DNA of 64,000 nucleotides from the NCBI GenBank assembly GCA_963711595.1, contig CAVQER010000005.1:310001-374000 (forward strand), in the 5' to 3' direction. A program made the position numbers and the translations under genes. A model generated the notes under the pieces. The model did no database searches. It saw only the letters and a program-made list of their open reading frames with translations, and was not told the DNA's origin. This document shows, one piece after another, positions 52,275-61,476 of the stretch (position 1 is its first letter; each line of letters starts with the position of its first letter). Origin of the DNA: JAUSIF01 sp963711595. Lineage in GTDB: Bacteria > Pseudomonadota > Alphaproteobacteria > Rhizobiales > Xanthobacteraceae.

Positions 52275-53320
52275 GCGTCGGCTTCCAGGCTGTGCAGTGG
52301 AATCGCGCAAAGTACATCTACGACGCGATTCTCATTGCTGCGGTCGCAAGCTACATCATCGGATTCGGGTGGATCGTCTCGACGATGCACCCTCCGAAGA
52401 CCGAACCGGAATGGATCGACATTCGCATCCGCGCGTTCGGCACCTGTGCGTTCCTGATGCTCACGCTGATCCTGTCGATCGGGCCGCTCGCCAGACTTAG
52501 CCCGAAGTTTCTTCCCCTTCTCTACAATCGTCGCCATTTTGGTGTTCTGTTTTTTCTGATCGCATGCACGCACGCGCTCTCAATGATCGAATGGTTTGCC
52601 GTCCAGAACGCTCTGCCGAGCCTCGTCGATGAGCTGACCGCCTGGGAAAATTACTTCAAGTTCATCGGCTTTCCGTTCAAGACGCTCGGCATCGTTGCGC
52701 TGACCGTCTTTTTCCTGATGGCCGCAACCAGCCACGACTACTGGCTCAATTTTCTCAGGCCTCCGGTATGGAAGGCGCTGCACATGCTCGTGTATGTGGC
52801 CTACGGCCTCATCGTGATCCATGTCGCGCTCGGCATCATGCAGCGCGACTACAGCCCGTGGATCCCGATCATGCTTGTCGCCTCATTGGTTTGGGTGAGC
52901 GGTTTGCACATTGTCGCCGGGATGCGCGAGCGCGAGGGCGATCGCGGCCGCGCGGCAAGTTCGGACGGCTGGCTGCCTGCCGGACGGCCCGACGCAATTC
53001 CGGACAAGCGCGCGAAGATCATCGCCCTTTCCGGCGGCGAGCGCATTGCGGTCTATCGTGATGGTGATCAGATCGGCGCACTATCGAACCTTTGCGCACA
53101 TCAGAATGGCCCGATTGGCGAGGGTTGCATTATCGATGGCCTGGTGACCTGCCCCTGGCACGGCTACCAGTATCGCCTTGCCGACGGCTGCGCGCCACCG
53201 CCGTTTACCGAAAAGCTCGTGACCTACCGCGTGCGGATGCGCGATGGCGAGATCGAAGTCGATCCGCGGCCTCTGTCGCCCGGTACACCGGCAGCGATCC
53301 GCGTCCCCGCAAAGCCGTAA
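52271..53320 (+). CDS. Ferric-reductase-like diheme membrane protein fused to a Rieske domain
   Basis: 349 residues. Six membrane helices span ~15-235. Two helices carry His pairs with diheme b spacing: 'RRHFGVLFFLIACTHALSM' and 'LHMLVYVAYGLIVIHVAL', as in NOX/ferric reductase and MsrQ proteins. A C-terminal Rieske domain (~245-340) has 'NLCAHQNGPIGEG' and 'VTCPWHGYQY', giving the two Cys and two His ligands of a [2Fe-2S] cluster. The predicted role is electron transfer between a soluble donor and haem in the membrane. Coupled by ATGA to two mini membrane proteins. Confidence 0.83.
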   Translation: MSVGFQAVQWNRAKYIYDAILIAAVASYIIGFGWIVSTMHPPKTEPEWIDIRIRAFGTCAFLMLTLILSIGPLARLSPKFLPLLYNRRHFGVLFFLIACTHALSMIEWFAVQNALPSLVDELTAWENYFKFIGFPFKTLGIVALTVFFLMAATSHDYWLNFLRPPVWKALHMLVYVAYGLIVIHVALGIMQRDYSPWIPIMLVASLVWVSGLHIVAGMREREGDRGRAASSDGWLPAGRPDAIPDKRAKIIALSGGERIAVYRDGDQIGALSNLCAHQNGPIGEGCIIDGLVTCPWHGYQYRLADGCAPPPFTEKLVTYRVRMRDGEIEVDPRPLSPGTPAAIRVPAKP

Positions 53321-53393
53321 CGATTGAGAGTCGAGCCGCGTAGCAGTACTGGATACGTCACCTGAATGCCGCTTACCTCGGAGCGTGAAAGCC

Positions 53394-54507
53394 ATGGCCC
53401 GCGAACCTCAGTGGATCGACGTTGGCGCTGCCGACGAACTGAAGACGACCGAACTGCGGCCGACGACCGCCGGCACAACCCGTATCGCGCTTTCCTTTCG
53501 CGACGGAGAGTTCGGCGCGATCTCAAACGTGTGCAACCACGTGGGCGGCCCGCTGGGCGAAGGCCGGATAGATGGCGCCGGCTATGTCCAATGTCCGTGG
53601 CACGGATACAAATATCATTGCCGAACGGGCCTCGGCGAACCCGGCTTCGAGGTGGATAAGGTCCCCTCGTTTCCGATCAAAGTGGAAAGGGGACGGGTGC
53701 TTGTCGATATCGCCAACCCGACCAAGCGCGGCAAGCCCCCGCACGAACCGCACCCCCTCGCCCGCGACCCCAAGCGCGCGCCCGGGCCGCTTCGCGTCGC
53801 CGGCATTTCCACCACGAACATGAACAAGGAGCTGCCGCGCTTCTCGGGCTCCGATCACCTGCTTGATCACGCGCTCGCGGCGGCGAAGAAACTCGGCGCA
53901 GAGACCAAGCTAATCCGCCTCGAGGATCTGAAGTTTCGGCACTGCGAGGGCTATTTCTCGAAAAGTCTGCGTGCCTGCACTTGGCCCTGTTCGATCACGC
54001 AGATGGATCCAAATGACCAGCTCGATCAGGTGTACGAGGTGCTCGTCCACTGGGCCGATGCGATCATCGTCGCGACCCCGATCCGTTGGGGCACCGCATC
54101 GTCGCTCTATTTCAAGATGGTCGAACGGCTGAACTGCGTGCAGGTCGACGTTGCCACCAAAGAACAGCAGCTCATCATGAACAAGGTGGCCGGCTTCATC
54201 ATCGTCGGCGGCCAGGACAATGTCCAACAGGTGGCCGGACAGATGTTGAGCTTTTTCGGCGAACTCGGCTTCGTGTTCCCGAAATTTCCCTATATCGCCC
54301 ATTCGCGCGGCTGGTCGCACGAGGACATGGAGAACAACGTGCGCATCGTACGCGAATTCGAAGGCGCTGGCACGCGGTGCCGCCGCCCTCGCCGAGCGTT
54401 GTCTCGAGATGGCCGGCAAGCTCGTCGCCGCCGGCGAGCAACCGAGCATGGCCGAGCGCGGCGGCCTCAAGGGCCGCCCGGTGATGGCCGGAATCGATCA
54501 CGACTAG
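53394..54507 (+). CDS. Rieske domain fused to an NADPH-dependent FMN reductase-like flavodoxin domain, one frameshift
   Basis: About 370 residues when one extra G at ~54,363 is bridged. Residues ~1-115 form a Rieske domain ('VCNHVGGPLGEGRIDG', 'VQCPWHGYKYH'). After a Pro-rich linker a flavodoxin-like domain follows: 'PLRVAGISTTNMNKELPRFS', 'ADAIIVATPIRWGTASSLYF' and 'VGGQDNVQQVAGQMLSFFGE', with an unusual Cys cluster ('HCEGYFSKSLRACTWPC'). The bridged end 'GGLKGRPVMAGIDHD' reads well. It could pass electrons from NAD(P)H through FMN to the Rieske centre. ATG 53394 has GGAG about ten bases ahead. It lies 73 bases after the ferric-reductase-Rieske gene. Confidence 0.82.
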
Positions 54508-55984
54508 GAAGGAATCTGACCGCTTCGCGTATGGGAACCAGTCCGGCTTGCGCTCCTGCACGTAGTCGAGATGCACGTGCTTCGGCTCGCGGAATGCGTC
54601 GAGACCCTCGGCACCGAGCTCGCGACCGATGCCGCTGTGGCGCATGCCTCCGAACGGGGCCGCGTTGTTGTCGGCAAGCGGATCGTTGATCCAGAAGCTC
54701 CCCGCCTTGATGTTCTCCATGGCCTTCATCGCGAGTTCGAGACTCTTGGTGAAGACCGTCGCCCCGAGACCGTATTCGGAGTCGTTGGCCTTCTCGATCG
54801 CCTCGTTGGCGTCCTTCACGTAGAAGATCGAAATCACCGGCCCGAATAGTTCTTCGGTCGTCGCGATGCCACCGTGCTTCACGCCGGAGACGACAGTCGG
54901 CTGAAAGAAATGGCCTTTAAGGCCGCCCGGCTGGAAGCGCTTGCCGCCGTACAGCAACTTAGCGCCCTCCCCGATCACGGTCGCGAGCTGTTGCTCGAGC
55001 TTGTCAACGGCGTCGGCAGAAATCAGCGGCCCCATGTCCGTCTTCGGGTCCATGGGATTGCCGATATTCAGCGTCTTCACTTGCTCGACAACCCGCTTTG
55101 TGAATTCTTCCGCGACGGACTCGACAACATAGATGCGCTTCGACGAGGTACAGACCTGACCGGCGTTCAGGAGGCGCGCCCAGACGGCGCCTGGCACTGC
55201 GACGTCGAGATCGGCATCGTCGAACACGAGCAACGGATCGATGCCGCCGAGCTCAAGGTTGATCTTTTTCAGCTGCGCGCCAGCCGAGGCTGCGATCTTC
55301 TTGCCGACCGCGGTCGAACCGGTGAACGCGATCATGTCGATGCCGGGATGATTGAGCAGCATGCTGCCTGTGTCGGCGGCGCCCGTGACGATGTTGACGA
55401 CACCCGGCTGGAAGCCCGTCATAGACTTCTCCCATCAGGAGTCCCGCGAGCGGATTCTGATGTGGCGGTTTGCAAACCACCGTATTGCCCGCCGCGATCG
55501 CCGGCGCGACCTTCCACGCCATGAGGAGCAGCGGAAAGTTGAACGGGGAAATGCACGCAACGACGCCGTACGGCTCCTTGCGGACGAAATTCACTTGGTG
55601 CTCGGCCCCGGGCGCAACCGTATGACCCTGGGCATAGCGCCCGACCTCGGCGAAGAAGTCGAACGCTTCGGCCACCCACTTCACGCAATCGATCAACTCG
55701 ATGAGCGGCTTGCCCGTCTCCTGAGTCATCGTGGTCGCGATCGCCTTCGACTTCTCGCGGATACGCTCGGCCACGCCGTGCATCAACTCGGCCTTCTCGA
55801 CGCCCGACAGCCGCCACCAGCTCTTCTGCGCCGCCCGCGCAGCCTCAACGGCCGCGTTGATGTCGGCTTCCCCACACGACGGCACGCTGTCCAAGGATTC
55901 GAGCGTCGCTGGATTGTGAACGTCGATCGCCGTATTAGACTTCGCTTTGACGAACTTCCCGTTGATCAGGATCGGGCGAACCAT
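54504..55984 (-). CDS. NAD(P)-dependent aldehyde dehydrogenase, one frameshift and uncertain end
   Basis: About 490 residues after removing one extra base at ~55,402. 'ACISPFNFPLLLMAWKVAPA', 'AAGNTVVCKPPHQNPLAGLL', 'MIAFTGSTAVGKKIAASAGA', 'LELGGIDPLLVFDDADLDVA' (catalytic Glu) and 'NAGQVCTSSKRIYV' (catalytic Cys) are all present. It oxidises an aldehyde to the acid, semialdehyde type by appearance. As read, the frame runs past the natural end into the opposite gene; a TAG one frame over at 54504-54506 (shared CTAG with the convergent flavoprotein stop) is my choice of end and implies a second small indel. Confidence 0.83.
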
Positions 55985-56077
55985 ATGGGCGGGCTCCTCT
56001 AACTTGCCGGTCGACGTACTGGGTCGGACACACCTACATTATAGAGTATCGCAATTCGCCCGTTGAACGGAGGACGC

Positions 56078-56782
56078 ATGGATTTTCGCGATCGCAATGT
56101 TGTCGTGACAGGCGGTACCGGCCCACTCGGTATCGCCGTCGTCGGCGCGCTTTTGGAGGCCGGCGCCCTTGCCATGTTCCCATGCACAAGTGATGCAAAA
56201 TCGCGGGAGTTTCCGCACCGCGCGCACGCCGCAATTGCAATTGGTGACCACCGGCTCCCTGTCGGACGAGGCAGCGGTACGCTGGCGTCTTCGACGGGGT
56301 CGCGCTCGCTATGGGCGTCGATCCATATCGCTGGCGGGATTCGCCGCTGCGCCCGTGACCGAGATCGACAAGGCGGCGCTTATGCAGCAGGTCGAAACGA
56401 ACTTTACACCAGCTTCCTGTGCTGCCGGGCCGCCGTTCGTTCGATGAAACAGGGCAACAATGGCGGACGTATCGTCAACGTGGCCGCCCGCCCCGCGCTG
56501 GAGTGGCGCCACGGCGCGGGAATGACAGCTTACGCCGCGAGCAAGGCGGCCGTCGCGGCGCTGACGGCGGCGCTAGCCGAGGAAGTCGCGAAGGACGGCA
56601 TTCTTGTGAACGCCGTGGTTCCCTCGACGATGGATACTCCGGCTAACCGTAAGTCCATGCCCAAAGCAAATTTCGACAACTGGCCCAAGGTCGAGGAAGT
56701 CGCGCAGACGATCCTGTTTCTCGCTTCTCCCGAAAACAAGGTCACGCGCGGGGCGCTGGTGCCCGTCTACGGGCGTTCCTAA
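56078..56782 (+). pseudogene. Short-chain dehydrogenase/reductase with many frame changes
   Basis: The ATG with GGAGG upstream opens 'FRDRNVVVTGGTGPLGIAVV', the SDR cofactor loop, and the last 110 residues ('GRIVNVAARPALEWRHGAGM', 'AYAASKAAVAALTAALAEEV') include the YxxxK motif. Between ~56,160 and ~56,410 the family sequence jumps among all three frames about seven times, for example 'QLQLVTTGSLSDEAAV' and 'FAAAPVTEIDKAALMQQVET' in one frame and 'LWASIHIAGG' in another. The total length stays normal. Either a badly sequenced patch or a true pseudogene; the first seems more likely because each piece is well conserved. Confidence 0.75.
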
Positions 56783-56813
56783 ATACAGACCGGAAATCGA
56801 TTTGGAGAGTTCC

Positions 56814-57089
56814 ATGTGCCGCAATATTCGAACCCTTTTCAATTTTGAGCCACCCGCGACGAACGATGAAATTCGCGCGTCTGCGGAGCAGTTCGTCCGC
56901 AAGCTCAGCGGATTCACCCATCCGTCGCAGGCAAACAAGGTCGCGTTCGATCGCGCGGTGAAGGATGTCACGAAAGCGGCACGCCGCCTGATCAACTCGC
57001 TCGAGACGGCGAGTCCGCCGCGCAACCGCGCCGTCGAAGCGCGCAAGGCAAAAGAGCGAGCAGCGGAACGGTTCGGCCTCAGAGCGTAA
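56814..57089 (+). CDS. DUF2277 family protein
   Basis: 91 residues, starting 'MCRNIRTLFNFEPPATNDEI', the invariant opening of DUF2277, and continuing 'SAEQFVRKLSGFTHPSQANK'. The ATG at 56814 is preceded by GGAGAG. Its two conserved cysteines/acidic residues are few and no activity is known. It lies 31 bases after the SDR gene on the same strand. Confidence 0.9.
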   Translation: MCRNIRTLFNFEPPATNDEIRASAEQFVRKLSGFTHPSQANKVAFDRAVKDVTKAARRLINSLETASPPRNRAVEARKAKERAAERFGLRA

Positions 57090-57092
57090 TGC

Positions 57093-58475
57093 TCAGTGCC
57101 GCGTCAGGCGCTCAGCGAGCGTATTGCCGCTCGGCGGCACACCGGTCCGTTCCGCCGTCTGATCGATATTCCAGTATGCGCGCTGAATGTAGTGCACGCC
57201 GATGTAGCGGAACGGCTCTGGCTCCCAGTTCGGTGAGCGATGATTGACGCAGGGGAGCGAGGTGATCTTTGACTTCGTACCGGTGATCAGATCGGCCAGC
57301 ACTCGCCCGGAGAGATTCGACGTGGCGACGCCGTTCCCCACGTAACCGCGCGCGCTCGCAAGTCCTTTCGCGGCGTCGTACGACATCGTGGTCATGAAAT
57401 CGCGCGGCGCGCCGAGCGGCCCGCCCCACGCGTGGCTGAACTTCACGTCCTTCAACTGGGGAAACCATCTCCGCACGTTCTCTCGAAACATCTTGATCGT
57501 CGGCTCGTGCCGATCGTATTCGTCTTCGATGCGCGAGCCGAAATGATACGGCGCGCCGCGGCCGCCGAACAAGATCCGGCCGTCCGCCGTCTTGGCGGTG
57601 TACTCGATCGTGAGACGGCAGGAATCGATGCACTCCCGGTTCTTCCAGCCGATCTCCGCCCAGTCGGCCGCCGACAGCGGCTCCGTCAGCGTCATCAACG
57701 AATAGACTGGAATGATCTGACGGCTCAATTTGGGTAGACGCGAAAGGTAAGCTTCGCCGCATAGGACGATCGTCTTGGCGTGCACGTCGCCCCGCTTTGT
57801 TCGCAGCATGGGTTTTTTGCCGGTGGTGAAATCGGTCACCTCCGTCCGTTCGTAGATTTTCACCCCGCGCCGCTCGACCGCACGCGCGAGACCGCGCACG
57901 AGCCGGCCAGGATGGATATTGGCCGCGTCCTTGTAAAACACCGCACCGTGCACGTCCGCAATCTTCACCCGCGCGTCCGCCTCTGCCTTGCTGAGCAGTT
58001 GAACACGGTCGCCCAGTCCCAAGCCTTTGAATTCTTCGTACGCGGCTCGCACCGCCGGCAGTTGATGGGCGCCGCGAGCGACGGACATGCCGCCGCCGCA
58101 AACGAAATGGATGTCGATTCCCTCGGCGAGAGAAACGTTGGCAACCTCATCGACGGAGTCGACCATCGCCCCGTAGAGCGAGCGCGCGGCTTCCGCGCCG
58201 TGATGCTTCGCGATCGCGCCGAGGCTCGTCGGAAAATGACACGTGCACCAGGAACCGTTCCGGCCCGACGCGCCGAAGCCGGCGATCTCCTTTTCAACGA
58301 TTGCGATCTTGAGGGACGGGTCGCGCTGCAGAAGATAGTAGGCGGTCCAAAGACCCGAATAGCCCGCGCCGAGGATCGCAACGTCGACGTCGGTCGACCC
58401 GTCGAGCGGTGCTCGCGGCGTCAGGTTGTCGCCGCAGGTCTCGAGCCAGAAGCTGTAGCTGGAATAGTCTTTCAT
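57093..58475 (-). CDS. FAD-dependent oxidoreductase of the D-amino-acid oxidase family
   Basis: 460 residues. The Rossmann FAD motif is 'VDVAILGAGYSGLWTAYYLL' with the acidic 'IAIVEKEIAGFGASGRNGSW', and the late 'GYVGNGVATSNLSGRVLADL' closes the DAO fold. Members oxidise amines such as glycine derivatives or putrescine adducts; the substrate is not evident. No membrane anchor or signal peptide. It converges on DUF2277, with its 3' end only three bases away, and is divergent from rpmG. Confidence 0.9.
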   Translation of the reverse strand: MKDYSSYSFWLETCGDNLTPRAPLDGSTDVDVAILGAGYSGLWTAYYLLQRDPSLKIAIVEKEIAGFGASGRNGSWCTCHFPTSLGAIAKHHGAEAARSLYGAMVDSVDEVANVSLAEGIDIHFVCGGGMSVARGAHQLPAVRAAYEEFKGLGLGDRVQLLSKAEADARVKIADVHGAVFYKDAANIHPGRLVRGLARAVERRGVKIYERTEVTDFTTGKKPMLRTKRGDVHAKTIVLCGEAYLSRLPKLSRQIIPVYSLMTLTEPLSAADWAEIGWKNRECIDSCRLTIEYTAKTADGRILFGGRGAPYHFGSRIEDEYDRHEPTIKMFRENVRRWFPQLKDVKFSHAWGGPLGAPRDFMTTMSYDAAKGLASARGYVGNGVATSNLSGRVLADLITGTKSKITSLPCVNHRSPNWEPEPFRYIGVHYIQRAYWNIDQTAERTGVPPSGNTLAERLTRH

Positions 58476-58588
58476 TGCTGGTTGCCCCGCATGTCGTGGA
58501 TCGAGCCGCCGAACCGGGAACCTGTCAAGGATGATTGACTTTCGCGCCCTCGTCGCTAGTTTCCGCGCGAACCCAAAGGATTTGCACC

Positions 58589-58756
58589 ATGGCCAAGGCC
58601 GTCACCCTCAAGGTCAAGCTCGTGTCGAGCGCCGACACCGGCTTTTACTACGTGACCAAGAAGAATTCGCGCACCATGACCGAGAAAATGAAGAAGAAGA
58701 AGTACGATCCGATTGCGCGCAAGCACGTCGAATTCACCGAGCAGAAGATCAAGTAA
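58589..58756 (+). CDS. rpmG: 50S ribosomal protein L33
   Basis: 55 residues, full length: 'MAKAVTLKVKLVSSADTGFY' and 'KKNSRTMTEKMKKKKYDPIA'. It is the cysteine-free form, as is usual in alphaproteobacteria, so zinc-independent. Followed by a strong terminator, it forms a single-gene transcript. Confidence 0.97.
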   Translation: MAKAVTLKVKLVSSADTGFYYVTKKNSRTMTEKMKKKKYDPIARKHVEFTEQKIK

Positions 58757-58781
58757 TCGGCACGCCGATCGAGAACGAAAG

Positions 58782-58810
58782 AAGGGCGCCTCGCGGCGCC
58801 CTTAGTTTTT
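58782..58810 (+). terminator. Rho-independent terminator of rpmG
   Basis: A perfect nine-base stem (58782-58790 with 58795-58803, TCGC loop) followed by AGTTTTT, beginning 25 bases after the rpmG stop. Confidence 0.92.
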
Positions 58811-59167
58811 CGTAGGGGAAGTTTCGAGGAGAAATAGGTGGCCGGCGGTGAACGGTTCGAGGAGGCCACTCTATGCCGCTCGCCCGCCGGCCGAACCCCA
58901 CGGACCCAGGAGATGCGGCGGACCTGAGCATTCCGTAGGGTTTTCGTGTGAGCCGGAGGCTTTGGGCGGATCCGCAGCATCCGACCCGGTCGCGGCAAAA
59001 CTACCCAACAGGAAACCGAAAGCAACGCGGCACGCACGAATCCGGTGTGGAACTTGCCGGATGCGTGAACTTGTAACCTTACCGTGACCGGTTAATGACG
59101 CCGCGGCGGATGAAATCTTGGCAATGTGGCCCGCGAATCGGCTGCTACGCGGACGACTGATTCGGGC
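58811..59167. other. 357-base stretch between rpmG and pleD without a supported gene
   Basis: It contains short open frames on both strands, none with a convincing ribosome site, signal peptide or family motif. A few short GC-rich inverted repeats are present. I see no RNA gene. It may hold the 3' region of the pleD transcript. Confidence 0.5.
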
Positions 59168-60541
59168 CTAGGCGGCGTCTGCGGCCACGCGATTGCGCCC
59201 GTCCCGTTTCGCCCGATACAGCGCCTCATCCGCACGTTTCAGCATCAGTGTCGCATTGTCCTGTGCCCCCAGCCGCGCGGCAATGCCCACACTGATTGTG
59301 ACTTCGATCGTGCGCTTGCCCCCCTCGATGGGAAAAGGTTCCCCGGCAATTCGGCGGCGGATGCGCTCGGCGACCATTGCGGCGATGCCGAGATCCGTAT
59401 CCGGCATGACAACCACGAATTCCTCCCCGCCGTAACGGCAGGCGAGATCGATCCCCCGGATCGAAGCCTTCAGGCGCTCGGCGAACTCACGCAGAACATC
59501 GTCTCCGGCATCGTGGCCGAAGCTGTCGTTGATCGACTTGAAATAATCGACGTCGAGTATGAGCAATGACAGCGATTTCCCACGCGCGGCGGAGCGATCG
59601 ATCAACGTTCCAACGTGGCTTTCCATGTAACGGCGATTGAACAACCCCGTCAGCGGATCGGTGATCGCGAGCTCCATGGAATACTGAACGTTGTCGCGCA
59701 GCCGCTCGGTGTAGCGCTTGCGACGCACCTGCGTGCGCACGCGCGCGATGAGTTCATTTCGATCGGCTGACCGCAGGACATAGTCGTTCGCCCCGAGGTC
59801 GAGCCCGCGCAAAACGCGCGCGTCATGCCCCGGGTCCGTCACAAGCAGGATCGGCAGGTGTCGCGTCCGTTCGAGCGATCGCACCTGTCCCACGAGGCGC
59901 AGCGCATCGTAATGCGCCAAGTCGAGCGAGATCAGCACCAGGTCGTAGTTGCCGTCGGCGATCCGGAACAGCGCGTCCTGCGGATTCTCCTCGAACTCGA
60001 TCGTCTGCTGCTTTCCGACCGCCGCGTCGATCCTCACAGCGGACGCCTTGCGATCGTCGACGACGAGTACGCGGGCGTTGAGGCCGGCGTCGTTCGCCGC
60101 TTCGAATGCGTGGTCGGCAACGCCGATCTCCGATGATGTTACGGCGCGCATGCGCAACTCATCGGTCACCATCTTCAGTCGCACCAGTGAACGGACGCGC
60201 GCGACCAGCGCGATGTCGTTCACGGGTTTCGTCAGAAATTCGTCAGCGCCGGCGTCCAGACCGCGAACGCGGTCGGATGGCTGATCGAGCGCGGTCAGCA
60301 TGATGATCGGAATGTGGTGTGTCGAAGGGTTCGACTTGAGTCGTCGCGCGACTTCGAAACCGTCCATCTCCGGCATCATCACGTCGAGCAGGACGATGTC
60401 GCAGTTTCCTTGCTCGCAGGCTTCGAGGGCTTCTGCGCCGCTCGCTACGGTCATCACTTCGAAATATTCTGCGCTGAGCCGTGCTTCGAGCAGCCGCAGA
60501 TTGGCTTGCACATCGTCAACTACGAGTACGCGGGCACTCAT
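59168..60541 (-). CDS. pleD: Diguanylate cyclase response regulator PleD
   Basis: 457 residues, matching PleD. Receiver one (1-~120) has 'ARVLVVDDVQANLRLLEARL' and the phosphoacceptor in 'IVLLDVMMPEMDGFEV'. Receiver two (~155-275) lacks a proper acceptor ('DLVLISLDLAHYDAL'), the degenerate adaptor type. The GGDEF domain has 'RYGGEEFVVVMPDTDLG' with an inhibitory RxxD site (RGID) five residues before it. It makes c-di-GMP to control the swarmer-to-stalked type transition and polar development. It follows divK by four bases. Confidence 0.96.
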   Translation of the reverse strand: MSARVLVVDDVQANLRLLEARLSAEYFEVMTVASGAEALEACEQGNCDIVLLDVMMPEMDGFEVARRLKSNPSTHHIPIIMLTALDQPSDRVRGLDAGADEFLTKPVNDIALVARVRSLVRLKMVTDELRMRAVTSSEIGVADHAFEAANDAGLNARVLVVDDRKASAVRIDAAVGKQQTIEFEENPQDALFRIADGNYDLVLISLDLAHYDALRLVGQVRSLERTRHLPILLVTDPGHDARVLRGLDLGANDYVLRSADRNELIARVRTQVRRKRYTERLRDNVQYSMELAITDPLTGLFNRRYMESHVGTLIDRSAARGKSLSLLILDVDYFKSINDSFGHDAGDDVLREFAERLKASIRGIDLACRYGGEEFVVVMPDTDLGIAAMVAERIRRRIAGEPFPIEGGKRTIEVTISVGIAARLGAQDNATLMLKRADEALYRAKRDGRNRVAADAA

Positions 60542-60545
60542 GAAC

Positions 60546-60917
60546 TCAACTCTCCTTGACGAAATGCCTCACCGTTTCAAGAAACTTCGACACCGAAATC
60601 GGCTTCGACAAGTACGCCTCGCAGCCGCCCTCGCGAATTCGTTCTTCGTCTCCCTTCATCGCGAACGCCGTCACGGCCACCACCGGGATCGAGCGCAATT
60701 CGTCGTCCTCCTTGATCCACTTCGTCACCTCAAGGCCGGAGACCTCAGGCAGTTGGATGTCCATGAGGATCAGGTCGGGGCGATGCTTGCGCGCGAGATC
60801 GAGCGCTTCAATTCCGTTGCGCGTCTCGATCGTGGCGTAGCCGTGCGCCTCCAGGAGGTCGTGGAAGAGCTTCATGTTCAGCTCGTTGTCCTCCACGATC
60901 AGGACCGTCTTCGCCAT
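60546..60917 (-). CDS. divK: Single-domain response regulator DivK
   Basis: 123 residues of receiver only: 'KTVLIVEDNELNMKLFHDLL', Asp in 'LILMDIQLPEVSGLEV', Thr/Lys in 'VAVTAFAMKGDEERIREGGC' and 'YLSKPISVSKFLETV'. This is DivK, which works with PleC/DivJ in alphaproteobacterial cell-cycle polarity. I use the ATG at 60917; an ATG three codons earlier is possible. It heads the divK-pleD pair and is divergent from the DUF3572 gene. Confidence 0.96.
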   Translation of the reverse strand: MAKTVLIVEDNELNMKLFHDLLEAHGYATIETRNGIEALDLARKHRPDLILMDIQLPEVSGLEVTKWIKEDDELRSIPVVAVTAFAMKGDEERIREGGCEAYLSKPISVSKFLETVRHFVKES

Positions 60918-61092
60918 CGACTCCATTCCCTGTTGCTCGGCGCGTTGAACCGCGCCTTGCACCTTGTGTCCCCTCGCCCGACAATCGCGCACCGGTTTGC
61001 GATTCGTGCAAGCGGAAGCTTTTACTCCCGCTGCGGTGGCGCGGAGTGTTGCCACAATTTGCGCTGCTGGGGATTGCTTCTGCGGCAATCGA

Positions 61093-61104
61093 CTAAAATT
61101 TTAG
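61093..61104. promoter_or_regulatory. Perfect 12-base AT-rich palindrome in the divK/DUF3572 divergent region
   Basis: CTAAAATTTTAG is a perfect palindrome 25 bases before the DUF3572 ATG and 175 bases before divK, in an otherwise GC-rich region. It could be an operator or part of a promoter of the divergent pair. It does not match the CtrA consensus (TTAA-N7-TTAA). Confidence 0.45.
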
Positions 61105-61128
61105 GTCATAATCCTTACGGAAAGGGTA

Positions 61129-61437
61129 ATGCGATTGCAGACTCGCGGTACTGGTAAGATTGCACGTGAGGGCGCGGAAGCCCTTGCGATACAGGCGCTT
61201 TCCTTTCTCGCGTCCGAGCCGGAACGGCTCGGACGTTTCCTCGCGGTCACCGGTATCGGGCCCGAGAGCCTCCGCGCCGCCGCGGCGACGCCGGGATTCC
61301 TGGCAGGCATCCTTGATTATCTGATCGCGAACGAAGCGTTGCTTCTCGACTTCACGGCAGAGCACGGTTTCGATCCGGCATCGGTAGTGCAAGCGCGAGA
61401 CGTCCTTCCCGGCGCAGAAAAAGAAACGGGCGGCTAA
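61129..61437 (+). CDS. DUF3572 family protein
   Basis: 102 residues. 'ALAIQALSFLASEPERLGRF' and 'AVTGIGPESLRAAAATPGFL' with 'ILDYLIANEALLLDFTAEHG' is the whole DUF3572 pattern, an all-helical small protein almost restricted to alphaproteobacteria and usually found next to divK, as here. Function unknown; a cell-cycle link is only suggested by this synteny. ATG preceded by AAAGGG. Confidence 0.9.
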   Translation: MRLQTRGTGKIAREGAEALAIQALSFLASEPERLGRFLAVTGIGPESLRAAAATPGFLAGILDYLIANEALLLDFTAEHGFDPASVVQARDVLPGAEKETGG

Positions 61438-61450
61438 AACGGCCGCCCGT
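61415..61450 (-). terminator. Terminator for the binding-protein gene
   Basis: On the minus strand a nine-base stem (61442-61450 with 61426-61434, seven-base loop) is followed by TTCTTTTTCTG. It lies 27 bases past the stop of the periplasmic binding protein gene and overlaps the 3' end of the convergent DUF3572 gene. Confidence 0.7.
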
Positions 61451-61476
61451 CGCATTCAATCGGCGTCCGCCGCCGA

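Noticed and set aside
58848..59087. A 79-codon frame between rpmG and pleD
   Set aside because: No signal peptide, family motif or ribosome site; Arg/Pro-rich like random GC-rich sequence.
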